Source of the DNA: JBDTSW01 sp039930945
GTDB lineage: Bacteria; Actinomycetota; Thermoleophilia; Solirubrobacterales; 70-9
NCBI GenBank assembly: GCA_039930945.1
Contig: JBDTSW010000001.1
Location: forward strand, 1 to 59,287
DNA: 59,287 bases
Reading direction: 5' to 3'
Both the position numbers and the translations under genes were made by a program. Below, in pieces: positions 1 to 7,958 of this stretch. The notes beneath the pieces were generated by a model. The model did no database searches, was not told where the DNA came from, and worked only from the letters and a program-made list of their open reading frames with translations. Within the stretch, counting starts at the first letter, position 1, and each line of letters starts with the position of its first letter.

Positions 1-1135
1 CCATCAGCACCTCCTTGGCGATCACCAGGCGCTGGATCTGCGAGGTGCCCTCGTACAGCTGCATGATCTTGGCGTCACGCATCAGCTTCTCGACCGGGTA
101 GTCCTTGATGAACCCGTAGCCGCCGTAGACCTGGACGGCATCGACGGTGATCTCCATCGCCGAGTCGGCGGCGAAGCGCTTCGCGTGCGAGCAGGCAAGG
201 GTGTTGCGCTGGCCGGCGTCGAGCTGCGCCGCCGACCGCCAGACCAGCAGGCGGCCCGCCTCGACCTTGGTCGCCATGTCGGCGATCATGAACGAGATCG
301 CCTGGTGCATCGCGATCGGCACGCCGAACTGGACCCGCTCCTTCGAGTAGCCGGCGGCGAACTCGAGCGCGGCCCGGCCGATGCCGACCGCCATCGCGGC
401 GACGCCGGGGCGGGTGCGGTCCAGCGTCATCATCGCCAGCTTGAATCCGTGGTTCTCCTCGCCGAGGAGGTTGCCCGCCGGGATCTCGGTCTCGTTGAAG
501 GTGATCGTGGCGGTATTGGAGGCGCGCTGGCCGAGCTTGTCCTCCTTCTTGTCCACGGTGACCGTGTCGTCCTTGGGGACGACGAAGGCCGAGATGCCGC
601 GGTGGCCGGCGTCCTTGTCGGTCTTGGCATAGACCGTGAACCAGTCGGCGTAACCGCCGTTGGTGATGAAGCACTTGGAGCCGTTGAGGACCCACTTGTC
701 GCCCTTGCGGACGGCGGTCGTCTTCATCCCGGCGACGTCGGAGCCCGCGTCGGGCTCGGTCAGGCAGAAGGAGGCGAGCTTGGGCTCCTCGCAGAGCATC
801 CCGAGGTACTCCTTCTGGACCGCCTCGGAGCCGCCCAGCGAGACCGGGGACGCGGCGAGGCCGTTGGCCATCAGGCTGGTGCCGATGCCCGAGCACCCCC
901 AACCCATCTCCTCCTCGATCAGGCAGCCGGAGAGGAAGTCGAGGCCGGGGCCGCCGTATTCCTCGGGGATGTGGGTGTTCATCAACCCGACCTCCCAGGC
1001 CTTGTCGACGATCTCCTGCGGCCAGGTGCTATCGCGGTCGTACTCCCAAGCGACGGGCCGAATCTCCTTCTCGGCGAAGTTGTGGGTCAGCTCGCGCAGA
1101 TCCTTCTGCTCGTCAGTCAGCGTGAAGTCAACCAC
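1..1135 (-). CDS. Acyl-CoA dehydrogenase, C-terminus cut by window edge
   Basis: FAD enzyme of fatty-acid or acyl-CoA beta-oxidation, forming trans-2-enoyl-CoA. Translation from GTG at 1135 starts VVDFTLTDEQKDLRELTHNF and runs to the window edge (378 codons), so only a few residues are missing from a family of about 380. Seen motifs: FCLTEPDAGSD (substrate/FAD region), AFMIADMATKVEAGR and, near the end, LYEGTSQIQR, whose Glu is the usual catalytic base. An AAGGAG ribosome site ends about 9 nt before the GTG and decides the start. A 16-bp TetR-like palindrome lies upstream at 1195-1210. Exact acyl-chain preference cannot be read; confidence in the family is high. Confidence 0.95.
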   Translation of the reverse strand, partial: MVDFTLTDEQKDLRELTHNFAEKEIRPVAWEYDRDSTWPQEIVDKAWEVGLMNTHIPEEYGGPGLDFLSGCLIEEEMGWGCSGIGTSLMANGLAASPVSLGGSEAVQKEYLGMLCEEPKLASFCLTEPDAGSDVAGMKTTAVRKGDKWVLNGSKCFITNGGYADWFTVYAKTDKDAGHRGISAFVVPKDDTVTVDKKEDKLGQRASNTATITFNETEIPAGNLLGEENHGFKLAMMTLDRTRPGVAAMAVGIGRAALEFAAGYSKERVQFGVPIAMHQAISFMIADMATKVEAGRLLVWRSAAQLDAGQRNTLACSHAKRFAADSAMEITVDAVQVYGGYGFIKDYPVEKLMRDAKIMQLYEGTSQIQRLVIAKEVLM

Positions 1136-1194
1136 TGCTCAGCGCTCCTTCTAAGAGTCGGGGCGACGCGAACCGAGGCGGTCGCCAGGGCCGA

Positions 1195-1210
1195 TTGACT
1201 GGTCAGTCAA
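1195..1210. promoter_or_regulatory. TetR-type operator palindrome TTGACTG-GT-CAGTCAA
   Basis: Perfect 7-bp arms around a 2-bp centre, located about 60 bp upstream of the acyl-CoA dehydrogenase start and about 55 bp upstream of the rightward gene at 1265. Size and symmetry fit a TetR-family dimer, and many acyl-CoA dehydrogenase genes are under TetR-type acyl-CoA-sensing repressors. The regulator itself is not adjacent in this window. Confidence 0.6.
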
Positions 1211-1252
1211 CCGCTGAAAAGGGTAGCGCAACAGCCGTACCCGGCGCGGGTT

Positions 1253-1258
1253 TACCCT
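1253..1258 (+). promoter_or_regulatory. -10 box (TACCCT) of a probable leaderless transcript
   Basis: TAnnnT hexamer whose last base is 7 nt before the G of GTG 1265, so transcription would begin at the start codon itself. No Shine-Dalgarno is present. No clear -35 was found. Confidence 0.45.
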
Positions 1259-1264
1259 CTGGCG

Positions 1265-1735
1265 GTGCTTCCGCCGGCGCTCTCGAACGGTGAGGTGATC
1301 CTCGTGGTCGTGCTCGTGACCATCCCGATCGCGGCGATCACTTTCGCGCTGGGCGCCGGCGGCGCCTTCAGGCAGATCGGCAAGGGCCAGTTCTCGGTCC
1401 AATTCGAAGGCGACCTGCCGCAGAAGCTCCACGACTCGGGCGCGGATCGGTCCGCCGCGGTGCGCGACGCGGAGCTGCGTCAGATGCTGGAGGCGAAGGC
1501 CTACCGGCAGCGCGCCCGCGGCGAGGAGCCGATCGACGTCGAGGCCGAGATGTCGAGGTTGCTGGCGGCCGAGCGCGATGCCGCTCCGGCGGGCGACGAC
1601 CTCCAGCTGCAAGCGGAGGTCCGTCAGCTCGTGGTCGCGCGCAACGCGCGCCGCGCCCGCAAGGGCGGGGAGCCGCTCGACGTGGAGGCCGAGGTGGAGC
1701 GCCAGTTGCGCGAGCTCGAGAACCTGGGGCAATGA
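1265..1735 (+). CDS. Membrane-anchored protein with a duplicated DVEAE motif
   Basis: Unrecognised 156-residue protein. One hydrophobic segment near residues 10-31 (VILVVVLVTIPIAAITFALG) is followed by a charged cytoplasmic or extracytoplasmic tail. The tail contains two related helical units: one around GEEPIDVEAEMSRLL and one around GEPLDVEAEVERQL, each preceded by an Arg/Ala-rich helix (AKAYRQRAR, ARNARRARK). The repeat suggests internal duplication of a roughly 45-residue unit. GTG start follows a TACCCT box directly, so the mRNA looks leaderless. The next gene begins 14 bp downstream but has its own TAGGCT box. Function unknown. Confidence 0.75.
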   Translation: MLPPALSNGEVILVVVLVTIPIAAITFALGAGGAFRQIGKGQFSVQFEGDLPQKLHDSGADRSAAVRDAELRQMLEAKAYRQRARGEEPIDVEAEMSRLLAAERDAAPAGDDLQLQAEVRQLVVARNARRARKGGEPLDVEAEVERQLRELENLGQ

Positions 1736-1737
1736 CG

Positions 1738-1743
1738 TAGGCT
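1738..1743 (+). promoter_or_regulatory. -10 box (TAGGCT) of a probable leaderless transcript
   Basis: The last base lies 7 nt before the G of GTG 1750, the spacing expected if the transcript starts on the initiation codon. It overlaps the end of the previous gene. Confidence 0.4.
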
Positions 1744-1749
1744 GACGCC

Positions 1750-2094
1750 GTGGCACCCGAGTCCGACAGCGGCAACCGCATCGTCGAGATCGAGGAGGCG
1801 CTGCTGCGCCCCGGCACGTATTTCAACCCGCAGACCGAGGTGGTCGTGGTCGTCGACGACTCCGCCTCGATCGACCAGGAGGTCTTCAACATGGAGCCCT
1901 ACGAGGGCGCCGAGTGGGTGCGGATCTCCGACGACGTGCCGATCGACGAAGAGGCCCGTGACACCGCCCTGCAGGCCTTCCAGACGCACTATCACCCGGG
2001 CTCGCTGGGGTCGATCTCCGAGACTGCGCTCGAGCAGGGCGACGACGAGTACGACGCCGACGAGGAAGGCCAGGATCCCGGCCGCGAGGACTGA
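1750..2094 (+). CDS. Small acidic conserved protein, function unknown
   Basis: 114 residues from a GTG start. It is not recognised. The central part has a predicted alternating strand pattern (EVVVVVDDSASID, EWVRISDDVPIDEEA) that looks like a compact soluble fold, followed by a strongly acidic disordered tail (GDDEYDADEEGQD). No signal peptide, membrane segment or cysteine is present. It lies between a membrane-anchored unknown and a cupin, all on the same strand, with no shared overlaps; its own TAGGCT box suggests an independent leaderless message. Codon use is like its neighbours, so it is very probably real. Confidence 0.7.
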   Translation: MAPESDSGNRIVEIEEALLRPGTYFNPQTEVVVVVDDSASIDQEVFNMEPYEGAEWVRISDDVPIDEEARDTALQAFQTHYHPGSLGSISETALEQGDDEYDADEEGQDPGRED

Positions 2095-2126
2095 ATCCAG
2101 GCCGCCGCCGGCCGGAGGGGAGAGAG

Positions 2127-2528
2127 ATGAGCGGATACAAGATCACCACCCGTGAACAGGCGCCCGACTTCATGGAGCAGTACCCGGGCTACGGGGAGAT
2201 GCGGTTCTTCGCAACGCCACTCGAGGCCGAACAGATGGCGGTCACCTGGCGGTCGATGCCGGCGGGAACCGGCGGCAAGGGCTCCTACGGCCACCGCCAC
2301 CGCGACCAGGAGGAGATCTACTTCGTGGTCAGCGGCCGACTGCTGTTCAAGCTCGGCGACGAGGTCGTCGAGGCCGGCCCCCACACCGCCGTCCGGGTGG
2401 CGCCCGAGACCTACCGCTCGGTCCACAACGACGGCCCCGACGAGGCCGAGCTGTTGATCTGCTCGGTCAAGTCCGAAGACATCCAGGCCGAGACCGAGAC
2501 GACGCCCGACTTCTGGCCGGCCGACTGA
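2127..2528 (+). CDS. Cupin-domain protein
   Basis: 133-residue single-domain cupin. The conserved metal-binding motif 1 is visible as GHRHRDQEEIYFVVSG (His-x-His, then Glu, then Gly), and motif 2 follows near VRVAPETYRSVHNDG. Such small cupins bind a divalent metal and may act as isomerases, dioxygenases or sensors; the substrate cannot be assigned. GAGGGGAGAGAG just upstream of ATG 2127 gives a good ribosome site. It precedes the peroxiredoxin gene by 9 bp, so the two are probably cotranscribed. Confidence 0.85.
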   Translation: MSGYKITTREQAPDFMEQYPGYGEMRFFATPLEAEQMAVTWRSMPAGTGGKGSYGHRHRDQEEIYFVVSGRLLFKLGDEVVEAGPHTAVRVAPETYRSVHNDGPDEAELLICSVKSEDIQAETETTPDFWPAD

Positions 2529-2537
2529 GGGGCGGCG

Positions 2538-3023
2538 ATGCTCGGCGTGGGCGATCCGGCGCCCGACTTCTCCCTGCCCGATCAGCACGGCGAGACCGTC
2601 AGGCTCGCCGACCTTCGCGGCGAGACGGTCGTCCTCTACTTCTACCCCCGCGCGGACACGCCGGGTTGCACGAGGCAGGCCTGCGGGGTGCGCGACCGCT
2701 CGTCCGAGTACCGCAGCGCCGGAGCCCGGGTGATCGGGGTCTCGCCCGACGAGGTTCCGGCCGTCGAGCGCTTCGCCGGCAAGTGCTCGCTCGATTTCAC
2801 CCTGCTCGCCGACGCCGACCACGCGGTCGCCGACGCCTACGGCATCTGGGTGCAGAAGTCGATGTACGGCAAGCGCTACTGGGGCGTACAGCGTGCGACC
2901 TTCGTGATCTCGGCGGAGGGCATGATCGCGAAGGTGTTCGAGAAGGTCTCGCCGAAGACGCACGACGACGACGTCCTCGGCGCGCTCGCCGAGCTGAACA
3001 ACGCGCTCGGGTCTTACAGCTAG
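2538..3023 (+). CDS. bcp: Thioredoxin-dependent peroxiredoxin (Bcp/PrxQ type)
   Basis: 161-residue peroxidase reducing H2O2 and organic hydroperoxides with thioredoxin electrons in the cytoplasm. The active site DTPGCTRQAC has peroxidatic Cys44 and a resolving Cys49 five residues later, the atypical 2-Cys PrxQ layout; FYPRADTPGCT is the family signature. Length is normal (about 155-160). It follows the cupin gene closely, suggesting a small oxidative-stress unit. Its TAG stop shares the tetranucleotide CTAG (3020-3023) with the TAG stop of the convergent exchanger gene. Confidence 0.95.
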   Translation: MLGVGDPAPDFSLPDQHGETVRLADLRGETVVLYFYPRADTPGCTRQACGVRDRSSEYRSAGARVIGVSPDEVPAVERFAGKCSLDFTLLADADHAVADAYGIWVQKSMYGKRYWGVQRATFVISAEGMIAKVFEKVSPKTHDDDVLGALAELNNALGSYS

Positions 3024-4012
3024 GTCATCGCCACATAGGCGATGAAGGCGGTGAAGAGGCCCGACCAGACCACGATCGGAAGCACCTCGAAGCGGTTTCT
3101 CAACCGCAGCGTCCAGTAGGCGAGTACACCCCCCGCGAGGCCGAGCGCGCCCGAGACGATGGCGAAACGATCGAGCTCCCACTCGGTCAGCAGCAGGCCG
3201 ATCGCGATCGGGATCGTCGACTGGAAGACCATCGCCCCGGTGATGTTCCCGAGCGCCAGCGAGTCCTTGCCCTCTCGCACCCAGAAGAAGCTGTTGGCCT
3301 TCTCGGGGAGCTCGGTGGCGAGCGGCGCCAGCACCAGCGAGAGCACCAGCGGCTCGATCCCGATCTCGGCCGAGATCGTGATCAGCTCCTCGACGAACAG
3401 ATGCGCGCCGCCGACAATCGTGGCGAGGCCGACGAGCAGCTGCAACACCACCGGCCCGACCGGCGGGTCGTCGCCGGGAGTCCAGTCCATCGGCAGCGGG
3501 CGGATCGTCTCGGCCTCCTGCACCTCTCCGCCCCCGCTCAGCGTCCTGCGGACGTAGACTGCATAGGCCCCGACGAAGACCACCGCGGCCGGGATTTTGA
3601 GGCTGTCCGGAACCCCGAGGCCGAGGCCGATCCCAGCGGCGAAGAAGACCAGGAAGAAGACGAGGTCGCGGTCGAGCGTCTCGGCGTCGGCGACGAGTTC
3701 CGTGCCCTGGTCGCGCCGGTTGCGGTAGATCAGCGCCGAGATTCCGACCACGGCCATGGCGATCGTCGCCAACAGGAACGGCGCCCCGATGATCGCGCCG
3801 ACGGCCACCTCCTCGGCACCCTCGGCACCCCCGACGATGGCGACGATCGGGATCAGCGTCTCCGGCATCGCCGTGCCGACCGCCGCCAGCAGGCTCCCGG
3901 TTGCGCCCTCGCCGAGCCCGAGCTTGTGCCCAGCCCACTCGACCGCGCTGGTGAAAAGCAGCGCGCCGGCGAGGATCACGGCGAAGCTCACCGCGAGCAG
4001 TAGGTAGTTCAT
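3020..4012 (-). CDS. Sodium/calcium exchanger-family membrane protein (YrbG-like)
   Basis: 330-residue CaCA-family antiporter with about ten membrane segments in two homologous halves. The ion-coordinating alpha repeats are visible as VGTAMPETLIPIVAIVGG (residues about 45-62) and APLATELPEKANSF in the second half, each with the acidic Glu that binds the cation, and GAIIGAPF / GNITGAMVF partner helices. Members exchange Ca2+ for Na+, K+ or H+ at the cytoplasmic membrane. It sits directly downstream of a second exchanger (17-bp gap), so the two are probably one transcript. Substrate not certain. Confidence 0.88.
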   Translation of the reverse strand: MNYLLLAVSFAVILAGALLFTSAVEWAGHKLGLGEGATGSLLAAVGTAMPETLIPIVAIVGGAEGAEEVAVGAIIGAPFLLATIAMAVVGISALIYRNRRDQGTELVADAETLDRDLVFFLVFFAAGIGLGLGVPDSLKIPAAVVFVGAYAVYVRRTLSGGGEVQEAETIRPLPMDWTPGDDPPVGPVVLQLLVGLATIVGGAHLFVEELITISAEIGIEPLVLSLVLAPLATELPEKANSFFWVREGKDSLALGNITGAMVFQSTIPIAIGLLLTEWELDRFAIVSGALGLAGGVLAYWTLRLRNRFEVLPIVVWSGLFTAFIAYVAMT

Positions 4013-4029
4013 CGCCGATCCCTACCCGA

Positions 4030-5163
4030 CTACGCGAAGAAGAAGGCGAGGCCGAGGATCAGGTAGACGGCGAGTAGCTGCACGCCCTCGAACCAGGTCG
4101 ACTCTCCCTCGTGGGTGACCGCGTTGGCGATCAGGATCGCGAGCAGAACGGCGCCGACCTCGAAGCCGTTGAAGACGAGCGGCATCGGTGACGGCCCGAC
4201 GAAGAAGGAGATGATCACCAGCACCGGGGCGACGAACAGGGCCACCTGGGCGCTGGAGCCGATCGCGATGTTCACCGCCAGGTTCATCTTGTTCTTGTAG
4301 GCGACCAGCACGGCAACCCAGTGCTCCGCCGCGTTGCCGACGATCGCGACCACGATCACGCCGATGAAGAACTCGCTCAGGCCGACGGCCTCGGAGGCCT
4401 CGGCGATCGACCCGACCAGGATCTCGGACATGACCCCGACGGCGATGCCGGCGATCGCCAGCATGCCGATCGAACGGCGAACGCTCCATCCGAACTGACC
4501 CTCCTCCCCGGTCTCGTCGACGGGGTTGAAGAGGCCGCGATGGGTGCGCAGCGAGAACACGAGTCCGAGGACGTAGCTGCCGATCAGGACCACGGCGACG
4601 GCGAGCGACAGCTTTTCGACCTCGGAGTCGTAGCTGACGAGCTCGGCCCCGGGGTCGGGAAGCCCCTGGCCGCCGATCAGCTCGAAGATCGCCGGCATCA
4701 CCAGCGCCGCGGCGGCCAGCATCAGCATCAGCGACTGGACGTTGGCGGCGGTGGAGTCGAAGTGCTGGCGGTCACGGCCGATGCCGCCGACCAGCATCGC
4801 CGCGCCCAGTACCAGCAGGATGTTGCCGATGATCGAGCCGATGATCGAGGCCTTGACGACCTCCTGCAGGCCCGCGTTGAGGGCGAACAGGGCGATGATC
4901 AGCTCCGGCGCGTTGCCGAAGGTGACGTTGAGCAGGCCGCCGATGCCGGGGCCCGACTTGGCCGCCAGCTCCTCTGTCGCCAGCCCCATCAGCGCCGCCG
5001 TGGGAATGATCCCGAGCGCGGCGACCGCGAAGATCAGCCCGGCGGACGCGTGCGCCAGCTCCAGCGCCACTGCGAGCGCGATGAACGGGGTGAGGAGGTA
5101 GGGCCAGCCCTGCGCGGAGAACAGGAAACCGCCCCTCCGCCGGTTTTGCTGGACGTCGGGCAC
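4030..5163 (-). CDS. Calcium/proton antiporter (CAX family)
   Basis: 377-residue Ca2+/H+ exchanger with 11 hydrophobic segments. The two c-repeats typical of CAX proteins are clear: GNAPELIIALFAL (residues about 83-95) and GNAAEHWVAVLVAYKNKMN (about 275-293), the latter followed by AIGSSAQVALF. A central acidic stretch (DETGEEGQ) separates the halves as in ChaA-like proteins. Cotranscribed with the following YrbG-like exchanger, it suggests a calcium efflux unit. ATG start; the upstream 60 bp before the lipoprotein stop contain no other gene. Confidence 0.92.
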   Translation of the reverse strand: MPDVQQNRRRGGFLFSAQGWPYLLTPFIALAVALELAHASAGLIFAVAALGIIPTAALMGLATEELAAKSGPGIGGLLNVTFGNAPELIIALFALNAGLQEVVKASIIGSIIGNILLVLGAAMLVGGIGRDRQHFDSTAANVQSLMLMLAAAALVMPAIFELIGGQGLPDPGAELVSYDSEVEKLSLAVAVVLIGSYVLGLVFSLRTHRGLFNPVDETGEEGQFGWSVRRSIGMLAIAGIAVGVMSEILVGSIAEASEAVGLSEFFIGVIVVAIVGNAAEHWVAVLVAYKNKMNLAVNIAIGSSAQVALFVAPVLVIISFFVGPSPMPLVFNGFEVGAVLLAILIANAVTHEGESTWFEGVQLLAVYLILGLAFFFA

Positions 5164-5223
5164 CGGCGGCAGCCTATGAGGTCGGCTACCGCGCTGGAGG
5201 GTCTCCCGTTTCGGGGAGGCCCG

Positions 5224-6339
5224 CTAGAGCTTGTCGAGGCAGTCGGCTGCCTTCTGCGCATCGTTACCCGCAGCCGCGATGCAGTCGAGGTAGGCGTCGC
5301 TGGCGCCACCGTCGGTACCGGCCGAGCCTCCGCCTCCACCGAAGCTGTCTCCGCCGCCGAGGGCACCGAGGCCGCCGAGGCCGCCGCCGAGGCCGAATTG
5401 GCCCAGCAGCTCGTCGATCGGCTGGGCGCCGGACGGGCCCTTGATCGTCTGCTCCTCGTTGACGTCGCTGATGCCGACGGAGAGTCCGACGTCGACGCTG
5501 TCGACCGGGACCACCTCCGAGCCCTCGATCGCGGAAGGATCGACGGATACGTTCACGTCAAGCTTGCGGAGGATGTTGTCGTCCTCACCGCTGTAGATGT
5601 CGAAGCTCGCCTCGCTGATCGCCTCGCTGACCTGGTCCACCTGGGCCTGGTCGACCTGACCCCCGGCGCCGGGCACCGACTGCGCGATGCCGACGAGGTC
5701 GTCGAGCATCTGCGAGATGTCGACGTCGCCGCTGACGTGGACGACCGAGGTGCCGTCGAGGTCCTCGGTGCCGTCGTTGGTCAGGTTCGTGAACCAGCCG
5801 CTGGGCTCGAAGTCACACGCCGAGGCGTCGCCCCCCTGGGCCTGGATCGCCTGTTCACAGCCCGCCTGGAAGCTGGCCGCCGCGTCGCCGGAGCCGGAGT
5901 CCTGCGTCTGGCCGGCGGACGTCTCGATCGAGTCCTTGAGTTGCTTGAAGGTGTCGCTGCCCACCTCGTAAGCCTGGCCGCCGTACTCGACGAAGACGTT
6001 GTCGTCGGTGATCGTCAGTCCGCCGTCGGCGTTGACGCTCTGGCCGGCGCCCTCGCCGCTGACCGTCGCGGTCAGGTCGATCTGCGGCAGCGCCGTCGGG
6101 TCGCCCTCGACCCCCTGGAACGGGCCGCTGAGGCTGGCGTCGAAGCTGCCCTGGTCGCCGGCGGAGGCGTCGACGCTGAGGTCGAGCACGCCGCTGGTGA
6201 CGGTCGCGTCGTTGTTGAAGGTGGCGTCGATCACCTCCTGCGGATCCTGGTCGCCCCCGTCACCCCCACATCCAGCGATCGCTGCGGGCAAGGCCAGCGC
6301 CATCAAGGCCGCTGTGAACAGGGAACGGGTGCGTGTCAA
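5224..6339 (-). CDS. LppX/LprG-like lipoprotein
   Basis: 371-residue exported lipoprotein. Signal peptide residues 1-23 ends in the lipobox AIAGC with Cys24 as the acylation site, followed by a Gly/Asp-rich linker. The body alternates strands and repeats of the kind seen in LppX/LprAFG/LolA folds (VTSGVLDLSVDAS, DNVFVEYGGQAYEVG), which bind lipid in a hydrophobic pocket. The C-terminal part is Gly-rich (GLGGGLGGLGALGGGDS) and ends with a short cysteine-containing helix (YLDCIAAAG...AADCLDKL). Probably a cell-envelope lipid carrier; cargo unknown. Confidence 0.8.
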   Translation of the reverse strand: MTRTRSLFTAALMALALPAAIAGCGGDGGDQDPQEVIDATFNNDATVTSGVLDLSVDASAGDQGSFDASLSGPFQGVEGDPTALPQIDLTATVSGEGAGQSVNADGGLTITDDNVFVEYGGQAYEVGSDTFKQLKDSIETSAGQTQDSGSGDAAASFQAGCEQAIQAQGGDASACDFEPSGWFTNLTNDGTEDLDGTSVVHVSGDVDISQMLDDLVGIAQSVPGAGGQVDQAQVDQVSEAISEASFDIYSGEDDNILRKLDVNVSVDPSAIEGSEVVPVDSVDVGLSVGISDVNEEQTIKGPSGAQPIDELLGQFGLGGGLGGLGALGGGDSFGGGGGSAGTDGGASDAYLDCIAAAGNDAQKAADCLDKL

Positions 6340-6425
6340 GGCAGACTCCTGAATCTAGATTTCACTCGGCCGAGCAGCGTAGCGGAACCCCACCCAGGCC
6401 GAGCGGCGCTACCCTGCCCGTCCCG

Positions 6426-7598
6426 ATGACGCCGAGAACCATCCTCTACACAGGCAAGGGGGGCGTCGGCAAGACCAGCGTCGCAGCCGCCACGGCCCGC
6501 CTCTGCGCGCGTTCCGGCCTGCGGACGGTGGTCCTGTCGACCGATCCCGCCCACAGCCTCGCCGACTCCCTCGAGGCAGAGCTGGGCCCCGAGCCGACGC
6601 AACTCGGAGAGCTGTTGTGGGGCCAGGAGGTCCAGGCGCAGCGCGAGCTGGAGACCAACTGGGGCGCGGTCCAGGGCTGGCTCGGACAGCTGCTGGCCGA
6701 CCGCGGGGTGATGGACATCGCCGCCGAAGAGCTGACCGTGCCCCCGGGCATGGACGAGCTCTTCAGCCTGCTCGAGATCAAGCGCCACCACGATTCGGGC
6801 CGCTTCGACGTGGTCATCGTCGACTGCGCGCCCACCGGCGAGACGCTGCGGCTGCTGTCCTTCCCCGACATCGCCCGCTGGTGGCTGGACAAGGTCCTGC
6901 CCTGGGAGCGACGGATGGTCGCCGCGGCCCGGCCCCTGGCGCGCACGTTCCTCGACGTCAAGCTCCCCACAGAGGACGTGTTCAGCGAGGTTCAGCGCCT
7001 GGTTCGCAACCTGATCGCGATGAACGAGATCCTCCGCGACCGCTCCCGCGCCTCGATCCGCCTGGTGATGAACCCCGACCGGATGGTGATCAAGGAGGCA
7101 CAGCGGACCTTCACCTACCTCAACCTCTACGGCTACCAGACCGACGCCGTGGTGGTCAACCGCATCTTCCCGTCCGCGCTCGCCGGCGGCTACTTCGGCG
7201 AGTGGCAGGCGCGTCAGAGCGAACGGCTGGCCGAGGTCAACGAGGGCTTTGCGCCGGTGCCGGTGCTGACCGCCCACTACCTGGAGGAGGAGGTGATCGG
7301 CCCGGCGCTGCTCGACCGCCTCGGCGGCGAGCTGTTCGCCGGCCTGGACTCCGCCGCGGTCATGCACACGGGCCTCGCCCGCGAGATCACCTCCGAGAAC
7401 GGCCTGGCGACGCTGCGGATCGCCGTCCCCTTCGCCGAGCGCGACGAGGTCTCGCTGAAGAAGATCGACCAGGAGCTGGTGGTCTCGGCCGGCCGAGAGC
7501 GGCGCACGATCATCCTTCCCCCCGCCCTGGCCCGCCGGACGCCCGCCGGGGCTCGGCTCGAGAACGGGTCGCTGCTGGTCGCCTTCGAGGCCGCATGA
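6426..7598 (+). CDS. ArsA/GET3-like anion-transporting ATPase
   Basis: 390-residue P-loop ATPase of the ArsA family. The deviant Walker A GKGGVGKT is at residues 10-17, VVLSTDPAHSLADSL forms switch I, and VDCAPTGETLRLL forms switch II. It has a single ATPase domain and lacks the metalloid-binding Cys pair expected of arsenite pumps, so a role in protein targeting or assembly, as proposed for actinobacterial GET3-like proteins, is as likely as arsenite export. The start at ATG 6426, four bases after the transcript start predicted from TACCCT, is preferred over an upstream in-frame codon inside the promoter. It overlaps the next gene by ATGA. Confidence 0.88.
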   Translation: MTPRTILYTGKGGVGKTSVAAATARLCARSGLRTVVLSTDPAHSLADSLEAELGPEPTQLGELLWGQEVQAQRELETNWGAVQGWLGQLLADRGVMDIAAEELTVPPGMDELFSLLEIKRHHDSGRFDVVIVDCAPTGETLRLLSFPDIARWWLDKVLPWERRMVAAARPLARTFLDVKLPTEDVFSEVQRLVRNLIAMNEILRDRSRASIRLVMNPDRMVIKEAQRTFTYLNLYGYQTDAVVVNRIFPSALAGGYFGEWQARQSERLAEVNEGFAPVPVLTAHYLEEEVIGPALLDRLGGELFAGLDSAAVMHTGLAREITSENGLATLRIAVPFAERDEVSLKKIDQELVVSAGRERRTIILPPALARRTPAGARLENGSLLVAFEAA

Positions 7599-7939
7599 GC
7601 GCGCAGCGCGATCCGCACGAGGCTGGGGCGGAGGCCCGCAACGCCCCGGACGACGAGTGGATGCGCCGGGCCGCGGAGGCGTTCGCCGACGGCTCGATCC
7701 TCGAGGCGATCCGCGACCACGCCCAGGATGGCGAGACCCAGTGTCTCGAGTGGTGCCCGATCTGCCGCACCGCCGACCTGCTGCGCGCCAGCGCCACCCC
7801 GGAGATGCGCGAGCAGTGGACCGCCCTCCAGCGCGAGGCGCTGCTGAGCTTCCGCACGCTGCTCGACCACTACCTCAGCCGCCAAGACGCCCGCCCCGGG
7901 GACGCTTCCACCCGGGTCCAAGACATCCCGATCGAATAG
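7595..7939 (+). CDS. Small cysteine-motif protein coupled to the ArsA-like ATPase
   Basis: 114 residues, starting in the ATGA overlap with the ATPase stop, so it is translationally coupled. The only notable motif is CLEWCPICR around residues 50-58, a CxxxCPxC cluster that could bind Zn or be redox active, followed by an amphipathic helix (EMREQWTALQREALLSF). The rest is hydrophilic. The coupling suggests it is a partner or client of the ATPase, but no function is known to me. Confidence 0.75.
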   Translation: MSAQRDPHEAGAEARNAPDDEWMRRAAEAFADGSILEAIRDHAQDGETQCLEWCPICRTADLLRASATPEMREQWTALQREALLSFRTLLDHYLSRQDARPGDASTRVQDIPIE

Positions 7940-7958
7940 CCAACCCGCCGCAGGGTGG

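Noticed and set aside
3020..5163. Two adjacent exchangers as a duplicated gene pair
   Set aside because: They belong to different CaCA branches (YrbG-like and CAX) with different motifs, so it is not a recent duplication.
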